This document shows, piece after piece, positions 23,872 through 31,963 of a DNA stretch of 64,000 nt. Origin of the DNA: DASUPK01 sp963800285 (lineage in GTDB: Bacteria > Actinomycetota > Thermoleophilia > Solirubrobacterales > 70-9); the NCBI GenBank assembly GCA_963800285.1, contig CAWDAL010000030.1, positions 62,001 through 126,000 on the forward strand, written 5' to 3'. The translations under genes and the position numbers were made by a program. The stretch's first letter is position 1; the number at the start of each line of letters is the position of its first letter. The notes beneath the pieces were generated by a model. It was not told where the DNA came from. It did not search any database and saw only the letters and a program-made list of their open reading frames with translations.

Positions 23872-24768
23872 CTGATCAGCCCCGACCGCCGTCATGTCCT
23901 GCTCGTCAACCCGCACTCCGCGGGAGGCCGCACCCTGAAGCTCCTGCCAGAGGTGGAAGGCGAGCTCTCCCGCCGCCGGGTGGACTACCGCGTGGTCCGA
24001 ACGGAGAGCCTCGAGCACGGCGTCTCGCAGGCTCGCGACGCCGCGGAGGCGGGCGAGCTCCCGGTGGTCATGAGCGGCGACGGGCTGATTGGTGCGGTCG
24101 GCGGAGCGCTCGCGCAGACGGATGCGGCCATGGGGATCATCCCCGGCGGCCGGGGCAACGACCTGGCTCGCGTCCTGGGCATCCCCAAGGAGCCGTCCGG
24201 CTCTGTTGCGGTGCTCGCCGAGGGTCATGAGCGGGAGATCGACGTCGGAGAGGCGAACGGCCGCCGCTTTCTCTGCATCGCCTCCTGTGGCTTCGACTCG
24301 GAGGCGAACCGGGTGGCCAACGAGGCCAGGTGGATTCGCGGGAATCTCGTCTACGCCTACGCGGCGTTCAGGACGCTCGCGGCCTGGAAGCCCGCTTCGT
24401 TTCGGGTCGTCCTGGACGGCGGTGACCCCTTCGAGTTCGCGGGATATTCGGTCGCGGTCGCCAACAGCCGGGCCTTCGGCGGCGGCATGTTCGTCGCTCC
24501 TCACGCGCAGCTCGACGACGGCCTCCTGGACGTGATCACGGTGAGCGACGTGAGCAAGCTCCGTTACATCAAGGGATTGCCGAAGGTGTTCAAGGGTGAG
24601 CACCTCCAGAACGACGAGGTCACGGAGATGCGCGGCGGCACCGTCGAGATCAGCGCGGACCGCGACTTCGCCGTCTACGCCGACGGCGAGCACCTCACCG
24701 ACCTGCCGGCGACGGTCCGCACGCTCCCCCGCGCCCTCCGGGTGATCGCGCCTCCCGCGCCCGCCTAA
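23872..24768 (+). CDS. Diacylglycerol kinase-like lipid kinase
   Basis: A ~298-residue DagK/YegS-type kinase, which phosphorylates diacylglycerol or related lipids. Motifs: 'LLVNPHSAGGRTLKLLPE' (NPxSG), 'ELPVVMSGDGLIGAVGGALA' (usually GGDGT; here SGDG) and 'GIIPGGRGNDLARVLGIP' (GxGND), then the C-terminal beta-domain to 'RDFAVYADGEHL'. The first motif lies upstream of any ATG/GTG/TTG in frame. After an in-frame TAG at 23863 the only candidates are ATT 23866, CTG 23872 and ATC 23875. CTG is chosen. A GTG at 23953 would cut the nucleotide-binding motif. Confidence 0.8.
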   Translation: MISPDRRHVLLVNPHSAGGRTLKLLPEVEGELSRRRVDYRVVRTESLEHGVSQARDAAEAGELPVVMSGDGLIGAVGGALAQTDAAMGIIPGGRGNDLARVLGIPKEPSGSVAVLAEGHEREIDVGEANGRRFLCIASCGFDSEANRVANEARWIRGNLVYAYAAFRTLAAWKPASFRVVLDGGDPFEFAGYSVAVANSRAFGGGMFVAPHAQLDDGLLDVITVSDVSKLRYIKGLPKVFKGEHLQNDEVTEMRGGTVEISADRDFAVYADGEHLTDLPATVRTLPRALRVIAPPAPA

Positions 24769-24780
24769 CCTGCCAACGCG

Positions 24781-26157
24781 ATGAGCGCACTCTTCGAGGC
24801 GAAGCGCCGGCTCGCGCGGGGCATCGGCGCACTCAGCCGCCGCAGCGGACGCGGCGGCGGCACGACCCTGCCGGGCCGCGTCCTGGTGCGGATGGCGCCC
24901 GATGCGATCGAGCGGCTGGCGGCCGGTCTCGATCGCGGTTCGATCGTGGTGAGCTCCACCAACGGCAAGACCACGACCGCGGGGATGATCGCCGGGATCC
25001 TCGAAGCAGCCGGACGCCGGCCCGTCCACAACCGCGCCGGCTCGAACATGCACTGGGGCGTCGCCACCGCGCTCCTGGAGCAATCCGGCGACGAGGGGCT
25101 GTTCGAGCTTGACGAGGCCTGGCTGCCACGCGTCGCCCCGAAGCTCCGGCCGCGGCTTCTGGTGCTCGGCAACCTCTTCCGCGACCAGCTCGACCGTTAC
25201 GGCGAGCTGGAGCGGCTCGCCGACGAGTGGGCCGAGCTGGTCACCTCGCTCGAGGGAGGCTGCGAGTTCGCCCTCAACGCCGACGATCCGCTGATCGCCG
25301 ACCTCGGGCGCGACCGGGAGCTGCACCGCCGGCCTGGGGTCACCTACTTCGGGATCGAGGACAACCGGCAGGCGCTGCCCGAGCTCCAGCACGCCCACGA
25401 CGCCAAGCACTGCCGCCGCTGCGGCGCCCCCTACTCCTACGAGCGGGCCTTCGTCGGGCATCTCGGCCACTATCGCTGCCCCAATTGCCACGCGGACCGG
25501 CCCGCGCCGGACATCGCGGCCACCGAGATCGAGCTGCACGGCATCTCGGGCTCTCGCGTGGGAATCACTACCCCCGAGGGTGAGCTCGCCGTGGACCTTC
25601 CCCTCCCAGGTCTCTACAACGTCTACAACGCGCTCGCCGCCGTCGCGGCCGGGCTTCGCGCCGGCGTGTCGCTGGATCAGGTGCGTCAGGGGCTCGAGTC
25701 GATGCGCGCGGTCTTCGGCCGGGTCGAGACGATCGAGGTCTCGGGCAAGCCGGTCTCGATCCTCCTGATCAAGAACCCGGCCGGCGCCAACGAGGTGATC
25801 CGGACGCTGACGCTGGAGTCCTCGAACGGCGGCATCGACCTCTGGCTCGCGCTCAACGACCGAATCGCCGACGGACGCGATGTCTCTTGGATCTGGGACG
25901 CGGACTTCGAGCTGCTCGCCGGAGGTGTTCGACGCGTGATCTGCGCGGGCACGCGGGCGCCCGAGATGGCGCTGCGGCTCAAGTACGCGGGCTGGCCCGA
26001 GGATGCGATCGAGGTGATGCCGCCGATCGAGGGGTCCCTGGACGCCGCCGTCTCGGCGGCCCCGGAGCGCCTCTTCGCCCTCCCCACCTACACGGCCCTG
26101 CTCGAGCTGCGCACGCTGCTCTCGAAGCGCGGCCTGGCGGCGGACTACTGGCAATGA
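24781..26157 (+). CDS. murT: Lipid II isoglutaminyl synthase, MurT subunit
   Basis: A 458-residue Mur-ligase homologue. 'IVVSSTNGKTTTAGMIAGIL' near residue 57 is the ATP P-loop, 'FELDEAWLP' and 'LVLGNLFRDQLDRYGELE' follow, and a four-cysteine zinc ribbon ('KHCRRCGAPYSYE' and 'YRCPNCHADRP') near residues 213-240 is the MurT hallmark. With GatD it amidates the D-glutamate of lipid II, a step needed for efficient cross-linking in many Gram-positives. Its TGA overlaps the next ATG as ATGA. Stop at 26157. Confidence 0.95.
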   Translation: MSALFEAKRRLARGIGALSRRSGRGGGTTLPGRVLVRMAPDAIERLAAGLDRGSIVVSSTNGKTTTAGMIAGILEAAGRRPVHNRAGSNMHWGVATALLEQSGDEGLFELDEAWLPRVAPKLRPRLLVLGNLFRDQLDRYGELERLADEWAELVTSLEGGCEFALNADDPLIADLGRDRELHRRPGVTYFGIEDNRQALPELQHAHDAKHCRRCGAPYSYERAFVGHLGHYRCPNCHADRPAPDIAATEIELHGISGSRVGITTPEGELAVDLPLPGLYNVYNALAAVAAGLRAGVSLDQVRQGLESMRAVFGRVETIEVSGKPVSILLIKNPAGANEVIRTLTLESSNGGIDLWLALNDRIADGRDVSWIWDADFELLAGGVRRVICAGTRAPEMALRLKYAGWPEDAIEVMPPIEGSLDAAVSAAPERLFALPTYTALLELRTLLSKRGLAADYWQ

Positions 26158-26891
26158 GCTCATCGTCCGTCTGGCAGGAGGTCGAGTTCGGCTCCTACGG
26201 CGCCGACCTGCCCCTTTGGGTCGAGCTGTCCGCGAGTGCCGACGGCCCGGTGGCCGAGCTCGGGGCCGGCGCGGGCCGGGTCTCCCTGCACCTCGCCGGG
26301 CACGGGCACGAGGTGGTCGCGGTGGAGCGCGACCTCGACCTGATCCGCGAGCTCGAGCGGGCGGCCGACCAGCGCGGCATGTCCCTCTCCGTCGTCGCCG
26401 GGGACCTCGCCGCTCCTGCCGAGGTGAGCCTCCCGGTTCCCCCCGCTCTGATCATCGGCCCCCTGCACGTCATCCAGGTTCTCGACACCGCCGCTCGTCC
26501 CGGCCTCCTCGCCCGCCTCCGCGAGCTGCTGGCCCCCGGCGGCAAACTCGCCCTCACCGTCGTCGATGAGTCGACACTACTCACGGCCGGCGCCGCATCG
26601 ACTCAGATCCTCCCCGACATGCGCGAGCTCGACGGATGGGTCTACTCGAGCGAGCCCCTCTGGGTTCAGGTCGGAGACAGGGCGCTCACCGTCCGCAGGC
26701 TGCGCGAGACCGTCTCGCCCGAGGGCCGGATGGAACGCGACATCCACGACGAGGTCCTCTACCGGATCGACCCGGAGGCACTGGAGCGCGAGGCGGCGGA
26801 CGCCGGCTTCCGCCCCGCCGGCAGGCGGCAGATCAGCTCCGGCGAGAGCGAGGCCGATTCGACGGTCGTGCTGCTGGAGGTCCCGTCATGA
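26154..26891 (+). CDS. Class I SAM methyltransferase coupled between murT and gatD
   Basis: A 245-residue methyltransferase. 'GPVAELGAGAGRVSLHLAGH' is motif I, 'VVAVERDLDLIRELERAA' the ribose-binding acid, and 'LLAPGGKLALTVVDES' the post-motif. The C-terminal part has a beta-rich lid ('EVLYRIDPEALEREAADAGF'). ATG overlaps murT (ATGA) and its stop overlaps gatD (ATGA), so all three are one translational unit. The target is unknown; position suggests a cell-wall precursor, a polyprenyl lipid or the MurT/GatD proteins, but this is inference. Confidence 0.85.
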   Translation: MSSSSVWQEVEFGSYGADLPLWVELSASADGPVAELGAGAGRVSLHLAGHGHEVVAVERDLDLIRELERAADQRGMSLSVVAGDLAAPAEVSLPVPPALIIGPLHVIQVLDTAARPGLLARLRELLAPGGKLALTVVDESTLLTAGAASTQILPDMRELDGWVYSSEPLWVQVGDRALTVRRLRETVSPEGRMERDIHDEVLYRIDPEALEREAADAGFRPAGRRQISSGESEADSTVVLLEVPS

Positions 26892-27640
26892 CCGGCGCGC
26901 CTCCCGAGCTGCGGCTGCTCGCGCTCTACCCGGAGCAGATGAACATCTACGCGGACCGAGGCAACATCCTCTTCCTGCAGCGCCGCTGCGAATGGCGGTC
27001 GATCCCGTTCCACTACACGGCCTCCGGCCCCGGTGACGACTTCGACCCAGCCGATCACGACCTGATCTACATCGGCGGCGGGCAGGACCGCGACCAGGTG
27101 CTGGTCGCGGAGGACATGCTGCGCACGAAGCGCGATGCGATCGCATCCGCCGTCGAGGACGGAGCCGCCCTGCTCGCGGTCTGCGGCGGCTACCAGCTAC
27201 TTGGGCACCGCTACGAGCTCGGCGATGACGCCATCCCGGGGCTCGGGATCGCGGACCTGGAGACCGTGCGGGAAGCCGGGCCGCGACTGATCGGCAACGT
27301 CTCGATCGAGGTCGACCTGGGCGGCGGACCGCGAGTGCTCGCGGGCTTCGAGAACCACGGCGGGCGCACCCATCTCGGCCCCGGCGCGGAGCCGCTCGGG
27401 CGTGTGCTACACGGGCACGGGAACAACGACCGCGACGGCCTGGAGGGGGTCAAGCGGCTGAACCTGATCGGCACCTACCTGCATGGACCGCTGCTCCCCA
27501 AGAACGCGTGGCTCGCGGACCATCTGATCGCACTTGCGCTCCAGCGCCGCACCGGTTCCCTCCCCGACCTGGAGCCCCTCGCCGACGAGCTCGAGGCCGA
27601 GTCGCACGAGTCCGCCCTCCGCGCTGCCTCCAGGGGTTAG
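26888..27640 (+). CDS. gatD: Lipid II isoglutaminyl synthase, GatD glutaminase subunit
   Basis: A 250-residue class I glutamine amidotransferase of the CobB/CobQ-like type. It begins 'LRLLALYPEQMNIYADRGNI', has 'IYIGGGQDRDQ', the nucleophile elbow 'ALLAVCGGYQLLG' (Cys near residue 97), 'FENHGGRTHLG', and the catalytic histidine in 'IGTYLHGPLLPKN'. It supplies ammonia to MurT for amidation of lipid II. The start overlaps the methyltransferase stop. Together with murT this is complete and intact. Confidence 0.95.
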   Translation: MTGAPPELRLLALYPEQMNIYADRGNILFLQRRCEWRSIPFHYTASGPGDDFDPADHDLIYIGGGQDRDQVLVAEDMLRTKRDAIASAVEDGAALLAVCGGYQLLGHRYELGDDAIPGLGIADLETVREAGPRLIGNVSIEVDLGGGPRVLAGFENHGGRTHLGPGAEPLGRVLHGHGNNDRDGLEGVKRLNLIGTYLHGPLLPKNAWLADHLIALALQRRTGSLPDLEPLADELEAESHESALRAASRG

Positions 27641-27650
27641 GATCCCGCGC

Positions 27651-28208
27651 ATGGTCGTCGTGCTCATCGTGCTGGGCCTCCTGATCCTGGCCGGGCTGAT
27701 CTATGTGTTCGCGCGGAACAACATGGTCAGCCTCCGCAACCGCTGCGACGAGGCATGGAGCGGGATCGACGTGCAGCTCAAGCGCCGGCACGACCTGGTC
27801 CCCAACCTGGTCGAATCGGTGAAGGGATACGCGACCCACGAGCGCGAGACCTTCGAGAAGGTCACCCAGGCGCGGGCCGCGGCCATGCAGGCGAGCGGCC
27901 CGGAGGAGGCCAGCAAGGCCGAGAGCCAGCTCACCTCCGCCCTGGGCGGCCTGCGTGTAGTCGCCGAGCAGTACCCGCAGCTTCGCGCCACGGAGAACTT
28001 CCAGCAGCTCCAGCGGAACCTCTCCGAGCTCGAGGACGAGATCCAGGCGTCTCGGCGGATCTACAACTCGAACGTCCAGATGTACAACACCCGCATCCAG
28101 CAGTGGCCCTGGTCGATCATCGCCAACCAGGGCGGCTTCACGGCCAAGCCCTTCTTCGAGATCAGCGATGCCGCGGAGCGCGAAGCCCCGCAGGTCTCCT
28201 TCAGCTAG
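27651..28208 (+). CDS. lemA: LemA family protein
   Basis: A 185-residue LemA protein: one N-terminal span ('VLIVLGLLILAGLIYVFA'), then a helical domain with 'LVSLRNRCDEAWSGIDVQLK'-like start (here 'MVSLRNRCDEAWSGIDVQLK'), 'RRHDLVPNLVESVKGYATHE', 'YPQLRATENFQQLQ' and 'ELEDEIQASRRIYNSNVQMY'. LemA proteins are widespread membrane-anchored proteins of uncertain role. It lies 10 bases after gatD on the same strand, possibly in the same operon. Confidence 0.93.
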   Translation: MVVVLIVLGLLILAGLIYVFARNNMVSLRNRCDEAWSGIDVQLKRRHDLVPNLVESVKGYATHERETFEKVTQARAAAMQASGPEEASKAESQLTSALGGLRVVAEQYPQLRATENFQQLQRNLSELEDEIQASRRIYNSNVQMYNTRIQQWPWSIIANQGGFTAKPFFEISDAAEREAPQVSFS

Positions 28209-28217
28209 CCCGGCCCG

Positions 28218-28652
28218 CTAGAGCCCGCTGGACCCGAAGCCGCCCACGCCGCGGCTCGACGTGTCGAGCGCGTCGGCCTGCATCGGGCTGGTGGTCGCGA
28301 TCGGCACCAGCAACAGCTGGGCGATCCGGTCGCCCGGAGCGCACTGGAAATCGATGGTCTGGTCGGTGTTCAGAAGAACGACCCGCACCTCACCGCGATA
28401 GCCGGGATCGATCAGCCCCGGTGAGTTGATCAGCGTGACGCCATGCTTGAGGGCGAGCCCAGAGCGCGGCAGGACCAGGCCCGCCAGGCCCTCCGGGATC
28501 GCGACCGCCAGACCGGTGCCGACGCTGACGCGGGCGCCGGGGACGATCCGGGCGCTCTCGGCGGCGTACAGGTCCAGGCCGGCGTCGTTGTCGTGCGCGC
28601 GAGTCGGCAGGGTCGCCTTCTCGCTCAGCTTGATGAACCGCAGCTCCTCCAT
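28218..28652 (-). CDS. dut: Deoxyuridine triphosphatase
   Basis: A 144-residue dUTPase, which makes dUMP and prevents uracil entering DNA. The five trimeric-dUTPase motifs are visible: 'DNDAGLDLYAAE' (1), 'PRSGLALKHGV' (2), 'INSPGLIDPGYRGEVRVVLL' (3), 'PGDRIAQLLLVPI' (4) and 'RGVGGFGSSGL' (5). ATG at 28652 gives standard length; an in-frame extension upstream is not family-like. It follows hflX by 61 bases on the same strand. Confidence 0.95.
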   Translation of the reverse strand: MEELRFIKLSEKATLPTRAHDNDAGLDLYAAESARIVPGARVSVGTGLAVAIPEGLAGLVLPRSGLALKHGVTLINSPGLIDPGYRGEVRVVLLNTDQTIDFQCAPGDRIAQLLLVPIATTSPMQADALDTSSRGVGGFGSSGL

Positions 28653-28713
28653 CGCGCTCACCGTAGGGTCGGGTTCGGTCGGCAACTCGATGCTCGAGAG
28701 CGGGTCGCTCCCG

Positions 28714-30075
28714 TTACTCGCGGGCGGATCGAACTCCGTTTCGAGATCCTCCTCGTGCTCCGCCGTCGAGCGAAAGATCGGAGAAGCGATCGGCGAGGGC
28801 GGCAGGTAGTCGCGCGCGAACGAGTACCCCGTCCTCGCGATCTTCGCGCTCGAGGTCACCAGCGATCTCGTGAAGCTCAGAAAGACGCTCACCGGAGTCA
28901 AAGGGTACGAGCAACTCGATCTCGGTGAGTTCCTGCGCGATCGAGGTGGCGATCTGGGAGCGCAGCTCGTCCAGACCCTCCCCCGTCGCCGCGGAGGCCT
29001 GGACGGCGTCGGGGTGGCGCAGTCTCAGCTCCCGGCGGTCATCCGCGTCCAGCAGGTCGACCTTGTTCATCACGAGCAGGCGCGGCGACGTCCCGGCTCC
29101 GATCTCGTTGAGCACGGCGTCCGCGGCGGCGATCGAATCCACCCTCTCGTCCTCGGGCTCCGAGCCATCGACCACGTGCACGATCAGGTCGGCGAGCACC
29201 GTCTCCTCGAGCGTCGCCTTGAACGCCTCAACGAGGGCGTGGGGCAGCTTCCGGATGAAGCCGACGGTGTCCGTGAGGAGGATCCGGCGGCCGTCGTGCG
29301 TGAATGCCCGGGTCGTCGGGTCAAGGGTGTGGAAGAGCCGCTCCCCCACTCCGACCCCGGCGCCGGTCAGCGCGTTGAGCAGCGTCGACTTGCCCGCGTT
29401 GGTGTAGCCGGCGAGCGCCACGGTCGGCATCACGGCCCGCTCCCGCTCGGCGCGCATCACCGCGCGGTTGCGCTCGAGGCGCTCCAAACGGCGTCGCAGC
29501 GAGGTGATGCGGTCGCGCGCGAGACGGCGATCCGTCTCGATCTGGGACTCGCCCGGACCCCTCGTGCCGATCCCGCCGCCGAGACGCTCCAGATGGGTCC
29601 AGAGCCCCCTCATGCGCGCCAGGTTGTACTCGAGCTGCGCGAGCTCCACCTGCAGCTTTCCCTCGGCGGTGTGGGCGTGGTCGGCGAAGATGTCGAGGAT
29701 GACGGCCGTCCGGTCGATCACCGGCACGCCGAGGGCCTGCTCGAGGTTCCGCTCCTGTCGCGGCACCAGCTCGTCGTCGACTGCGACGAGGTTGGCGTCG
29801 TCAGCGGCGATCTGCCGCTTCAGCTCGGTGAGCTTGCCCCTCCCCAGGTAGCGGTCTGGATCCGGAGCCGTGCGTGCCTGGGTCATCTCCCCGGCCGTGG
29901 CCACGCCCGCCGTGCGCAGCAGTTCCTTCAGCTCGGCGAGGGGATCCTCACGATGCTCGTCGTCGCGGACGATTCCAATCGCGATGGCGCGCTGACGGGC
30001 GCGAGGGTTGACGATGCCGGGGGAGCCATTCCCATAGTTGCTCTCGGACTGCCGCCCATTGCGGTTTCTGTGCAC
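28714..30075 (-). CDS. hflX: GTPase HflX
   Basis: A 453-residue GTPase that splits stalled or hibernating ribosomes. The N-terminal HflX domain includes 'YLGRGKLTELKRQIAADDAN' and the glycine-rich 'LGGGIGTRGPGESQIETDRR' that reaches the ribosome. The G domain has 'VALAGYTNAGKSTLLNALTG' (P-loop), 'LTDTVGFIRKLPHALVEAFK' (G3) and 'LLVMNKVDLLD' (G4). A short basic tail follows. It is intact and of normal length. The start codon is ATG at 30075. Confidence 0.96.
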   Translation of the reverse strand: MHRNRNGRQSESNYGNGSPGIVNPRARQRAIAIGIVRDDEHREDPLAELKELLRTAGVATAGEMTQARTAPDPDRYLGRGKLTELKRQIAADDANLVAVDDELVPRQERNLEQALGVPVIDRTAVILDIFADHAHTAEGKLQVELAQLEYNLARMRGLWTHLERLGGGIGTRGPGESQIETDRRLARDRITSLRRRLERLERNRAVMRAERERAVMPTVALAGYTNAGKSTLLNALTGAGVGVGERLFHTLDPTTRAFTHDGRRILLTDTVGFIRKLPHALVEAFKATLEETVLADLIVHVVDGSEPEDERVDSIAAADAVLNEIGAGTSPRLLVMNKVDLLDADDRRELRLRHPDAVQASAATGEGLDELRSQIATSIAQELTEIELLVPFDSGERLSELHEIAGDLEREDREDGVLVRARLPAALADRFSDLSLDGGARGGSRNGVRSARE

Positions 30076-30096
30076 TACCTAGATGGTAGGCGTCGC

Positions 30097-30966
30097 TCAG
30101 GGCGGCCCGCACGCGAACGGCGCCGCCGGCAGCCTGGTCAGCCCGATGTCACTGACGAACGGCAGGGCTCCTGCGGCGCAGGCGTCCGCCACGGCCTCCT
30201 GCGTGGCGGCTTCGTCGCCGGCGGCCGTGTAGTCGGTCGTCGTCACGAGCAGCCCGCGAGCGGCGATCCGCCTCAGGGCCGCCTGCGCCTCGCTCACCTC
30301 TGCCGCCGCCTGGTGCGCGTAGCGCCGTCGCTTGAAGCTGTAGGTCCAGGTCACGTCCTCACGGTTCCAGCCGTCGTAGAAGCGCAGAAGCCGGCCGATC
30401 GAAGCGTCGCCGTTCTGAGCGAACAGCAGGCCGCTGCGGGCGTGAACCCGGGCCGAGAGAGCTCGCACGAGACGCCTCATCCCGGGTCCCTCCCTCTTGT
30501 GGGTCTCGACCATGTCGGTGTTGTCGAGGAACAGACCGTCGAACCCCCTGCGCAGCACGTGGGGCGCGATCCGGCCGGCGACGATGCGTCTGTACCCCCG
30601 GGCGTCCACATCCGCGTAGATCTCCCCGAACTGCTTGAAGCGGTCGCGGAGCCGGTACGGCTTCAGCTTCGGGTACCAGGAGCGGAACGGCTCGATCGTG
30701 CCGACGCTCAGATAGCCGAGGACGATCGCGCCGGCCCGATGAAGCCGCTCAACACTCGCGGGCTTCGTCAGCTCGCCGTCGACGACCACGAGGTCGTAGC
30801 GCGAGAGCGCGTCCAGCACGGTCGGATCGTTGGCGTCCAGGCCGAGCCCGAAGGCGAAGTCGTGCACCGCGGCCAGCCTTGCATCCGCCGGCGTCGCAGG
30901 CGCCGGCGCCGCAAGCATCAGCCCGACCGCGAGCGACGCCGCGACCGCCGCCCATCTGCGCCACAT
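30097..30966 (-). CDS. GH114-like (endo-alpha-1,4-polygalactosaminidase family) secreted protein
   Basis: A 289-residue secreted TIM-barrel protein. The signal peptide is 'WRRWAAVAASLAVGLMLAAP' with cleavage near APA-TPA. 'YDLVVVDGELTKPASVERLH', 'AGAIVLGYLSVGTIEP', 'RGFDGLFLDNTDMVE' and 'GLLVTTTDYTA' fit the GH114/TM1410-like family, whose members hydrolyse galactosaminoglycan. The acidic residues of 'VVDGE' and 'FLDNTD' are the probable catalytic pair. The real substrate is unknown. It sits just downstream of the DMT transporter (10-base gap) and just upstream of hflX. Confidence 0.8.
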   Translation of the reverse strand: MWRRWAAVAASLAVGLMLAAPAPATPADARLAAVHDFAFGLGLDANDPTVLDALSRYDLVVVDGELTKPASVERLHRAGAIVLGYLSVGTIEPFRSWYPKLKPYRLRDRFKQFGEIYADVDARGYRRIVAGRIAPHVLRRGFDGLFLDNTDMVETHKREGPGMRRLVRALSARVHARSGLLFAQNGDASIGRLLRFYDGWNREDVTWTYSFKRRRYAHQAAAEVSEAQAALRRIAARGLLVTTTDYTAAGDEAATQEAVADACAAGALPFVSDIGLTRLPAAPFACGPP

Positions 30967-30976
30967 GACCCGAAGG

Positions 30977-31840
30977 TTAGGGAGCGGTGCGAGCCGCAAG
31001 GGCCCGCGAGGGAACCATCGGCAGCAGCGCCGCTGCGCCGATGACCGCCACGAACGCGAGGGAGCGACCGATCACCGCGAAAGCGTCGGAGCCCATCGGA
31101 TCGCCGAACACGACGATCCCGCCGGCGATGGCACCGAGCGTCGCGGCCGCGGAGAAGGCGACGATCACGGCCACGGGCTCGCCGATCTGCAACCCTCGCC
31201 CGAGGGCGAGGAACGCGCCGATGCCCCCGAGGATCGCCGTCAGCGTCCAGGGGCTGAGCAGGCTCAAAGGCTGCGCGGGAACGAGCTCCGCAAGCGCCTT
31301 GAGCGAGACGTCGGAGACGCCCAGGAGTATGCCGGCGGCGACGGCCAGGAGCACGGCCCCGTGAGTGCTCCGGCGGCCGTAGGTCAGCATGAGCATGCCG
31401 CCCAGGGTCAGCAAACCAACCTGGAAGCCGAGCATCGTCACCGGGTCGAAACCGCTCTCCGAGCGCGCGTGTCCCGCGGTCAGCGCCAGAAAGGCGAGCC
31501 CGATGCCGCAGAGGGCCATCCCGGCCATCTCGCGCCGGCTCACCGCAATGCCGAACCAGCGGCGCGCGGGAATCGCCAGCATGGCGAGGCCGCCCGCGAT
31601 CGTCGCCTGGACCAGCGACAGCGGGGCCATCGAGAGCGCCGCCACGTGCAGGCACCAGGCGCAGAAGGCGAGACCGAAGCCGATCGCCCACCAGCGGGAG
31701 CGAAAGAGGGCCGAGGCGCTCCTCAGCGGGCTGCTCATCGCCACGTCGGGTGCGTTGACCGCGCCGCGGTGCTTGCACAGCAGCGCAACGCCCGAGATCA
31801 GGGCGCAGCCCAATGCGAGTATCAGTCCGATTTCGCTCAT
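30977..31840 (-). CDS. DMT/EamA-like membrane transporter
   Basis: A 287-residue polytopic membrane protein with about nine or ten spans. Repeated features such as 'ALSMAPLSLVQATIAGGLAM' in the first half and 'GEPVAVIVAFSAAATLGAIA' in the second resemble the two EamA-type halves of small drug/metabolite exporters. Cargo cannot be told. ATG at 31840 follows a GAAGAAG-rich stretch on the minus strand. Probably co-transcribed with the GH114-like gene. Confidence 0.75.
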   Translation of the reverse strand: MSEIGLILALGCALISGVALLCKHRGAVNAPDVAMSSPLRSASALFRSRWWAIGFGLAFCAWCLHVAALSMAPLSLVQATIAGGLAMLAIPARRWFGIAVSRREMAGMALCGIGLAFLALTAGHARSESGFDPVTMLGFQVGLLTLGGMLMLTYGRRSTHGAVLLAVAAGILLGVSDVSLKALAELVPAQPLSLLSPWTLTAILGGIGAFLALGRGLQIGEPVAVIVAFSAAATLGAIAGGIVVFGDPMGSDAFAVIGRSLAFVAVIGAAALLPMVPSRALAARTAP

Positions 31841-31963
31841 CTGAAGAAGGGTCGGCGCGACAGGGTCGCGCCTTTAGGTGAGGCGCCGGTAAAGGCCGAT
31901 TCGCCCCCGGTCAGAGAATCCCGCCCACCCCACCGTAGGGATCGCCACCCGCCGGTGCGCCGA

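Noticed and set aside
31874..31887. M-box (magnesium riboswitch)-like TTAGGTGAGGCGCC on the plus strand
   Set aside because: No plus-strand gene follows, the rest of the M-box fold is not found, and the aminotransferase gene begins within about 80 bases.
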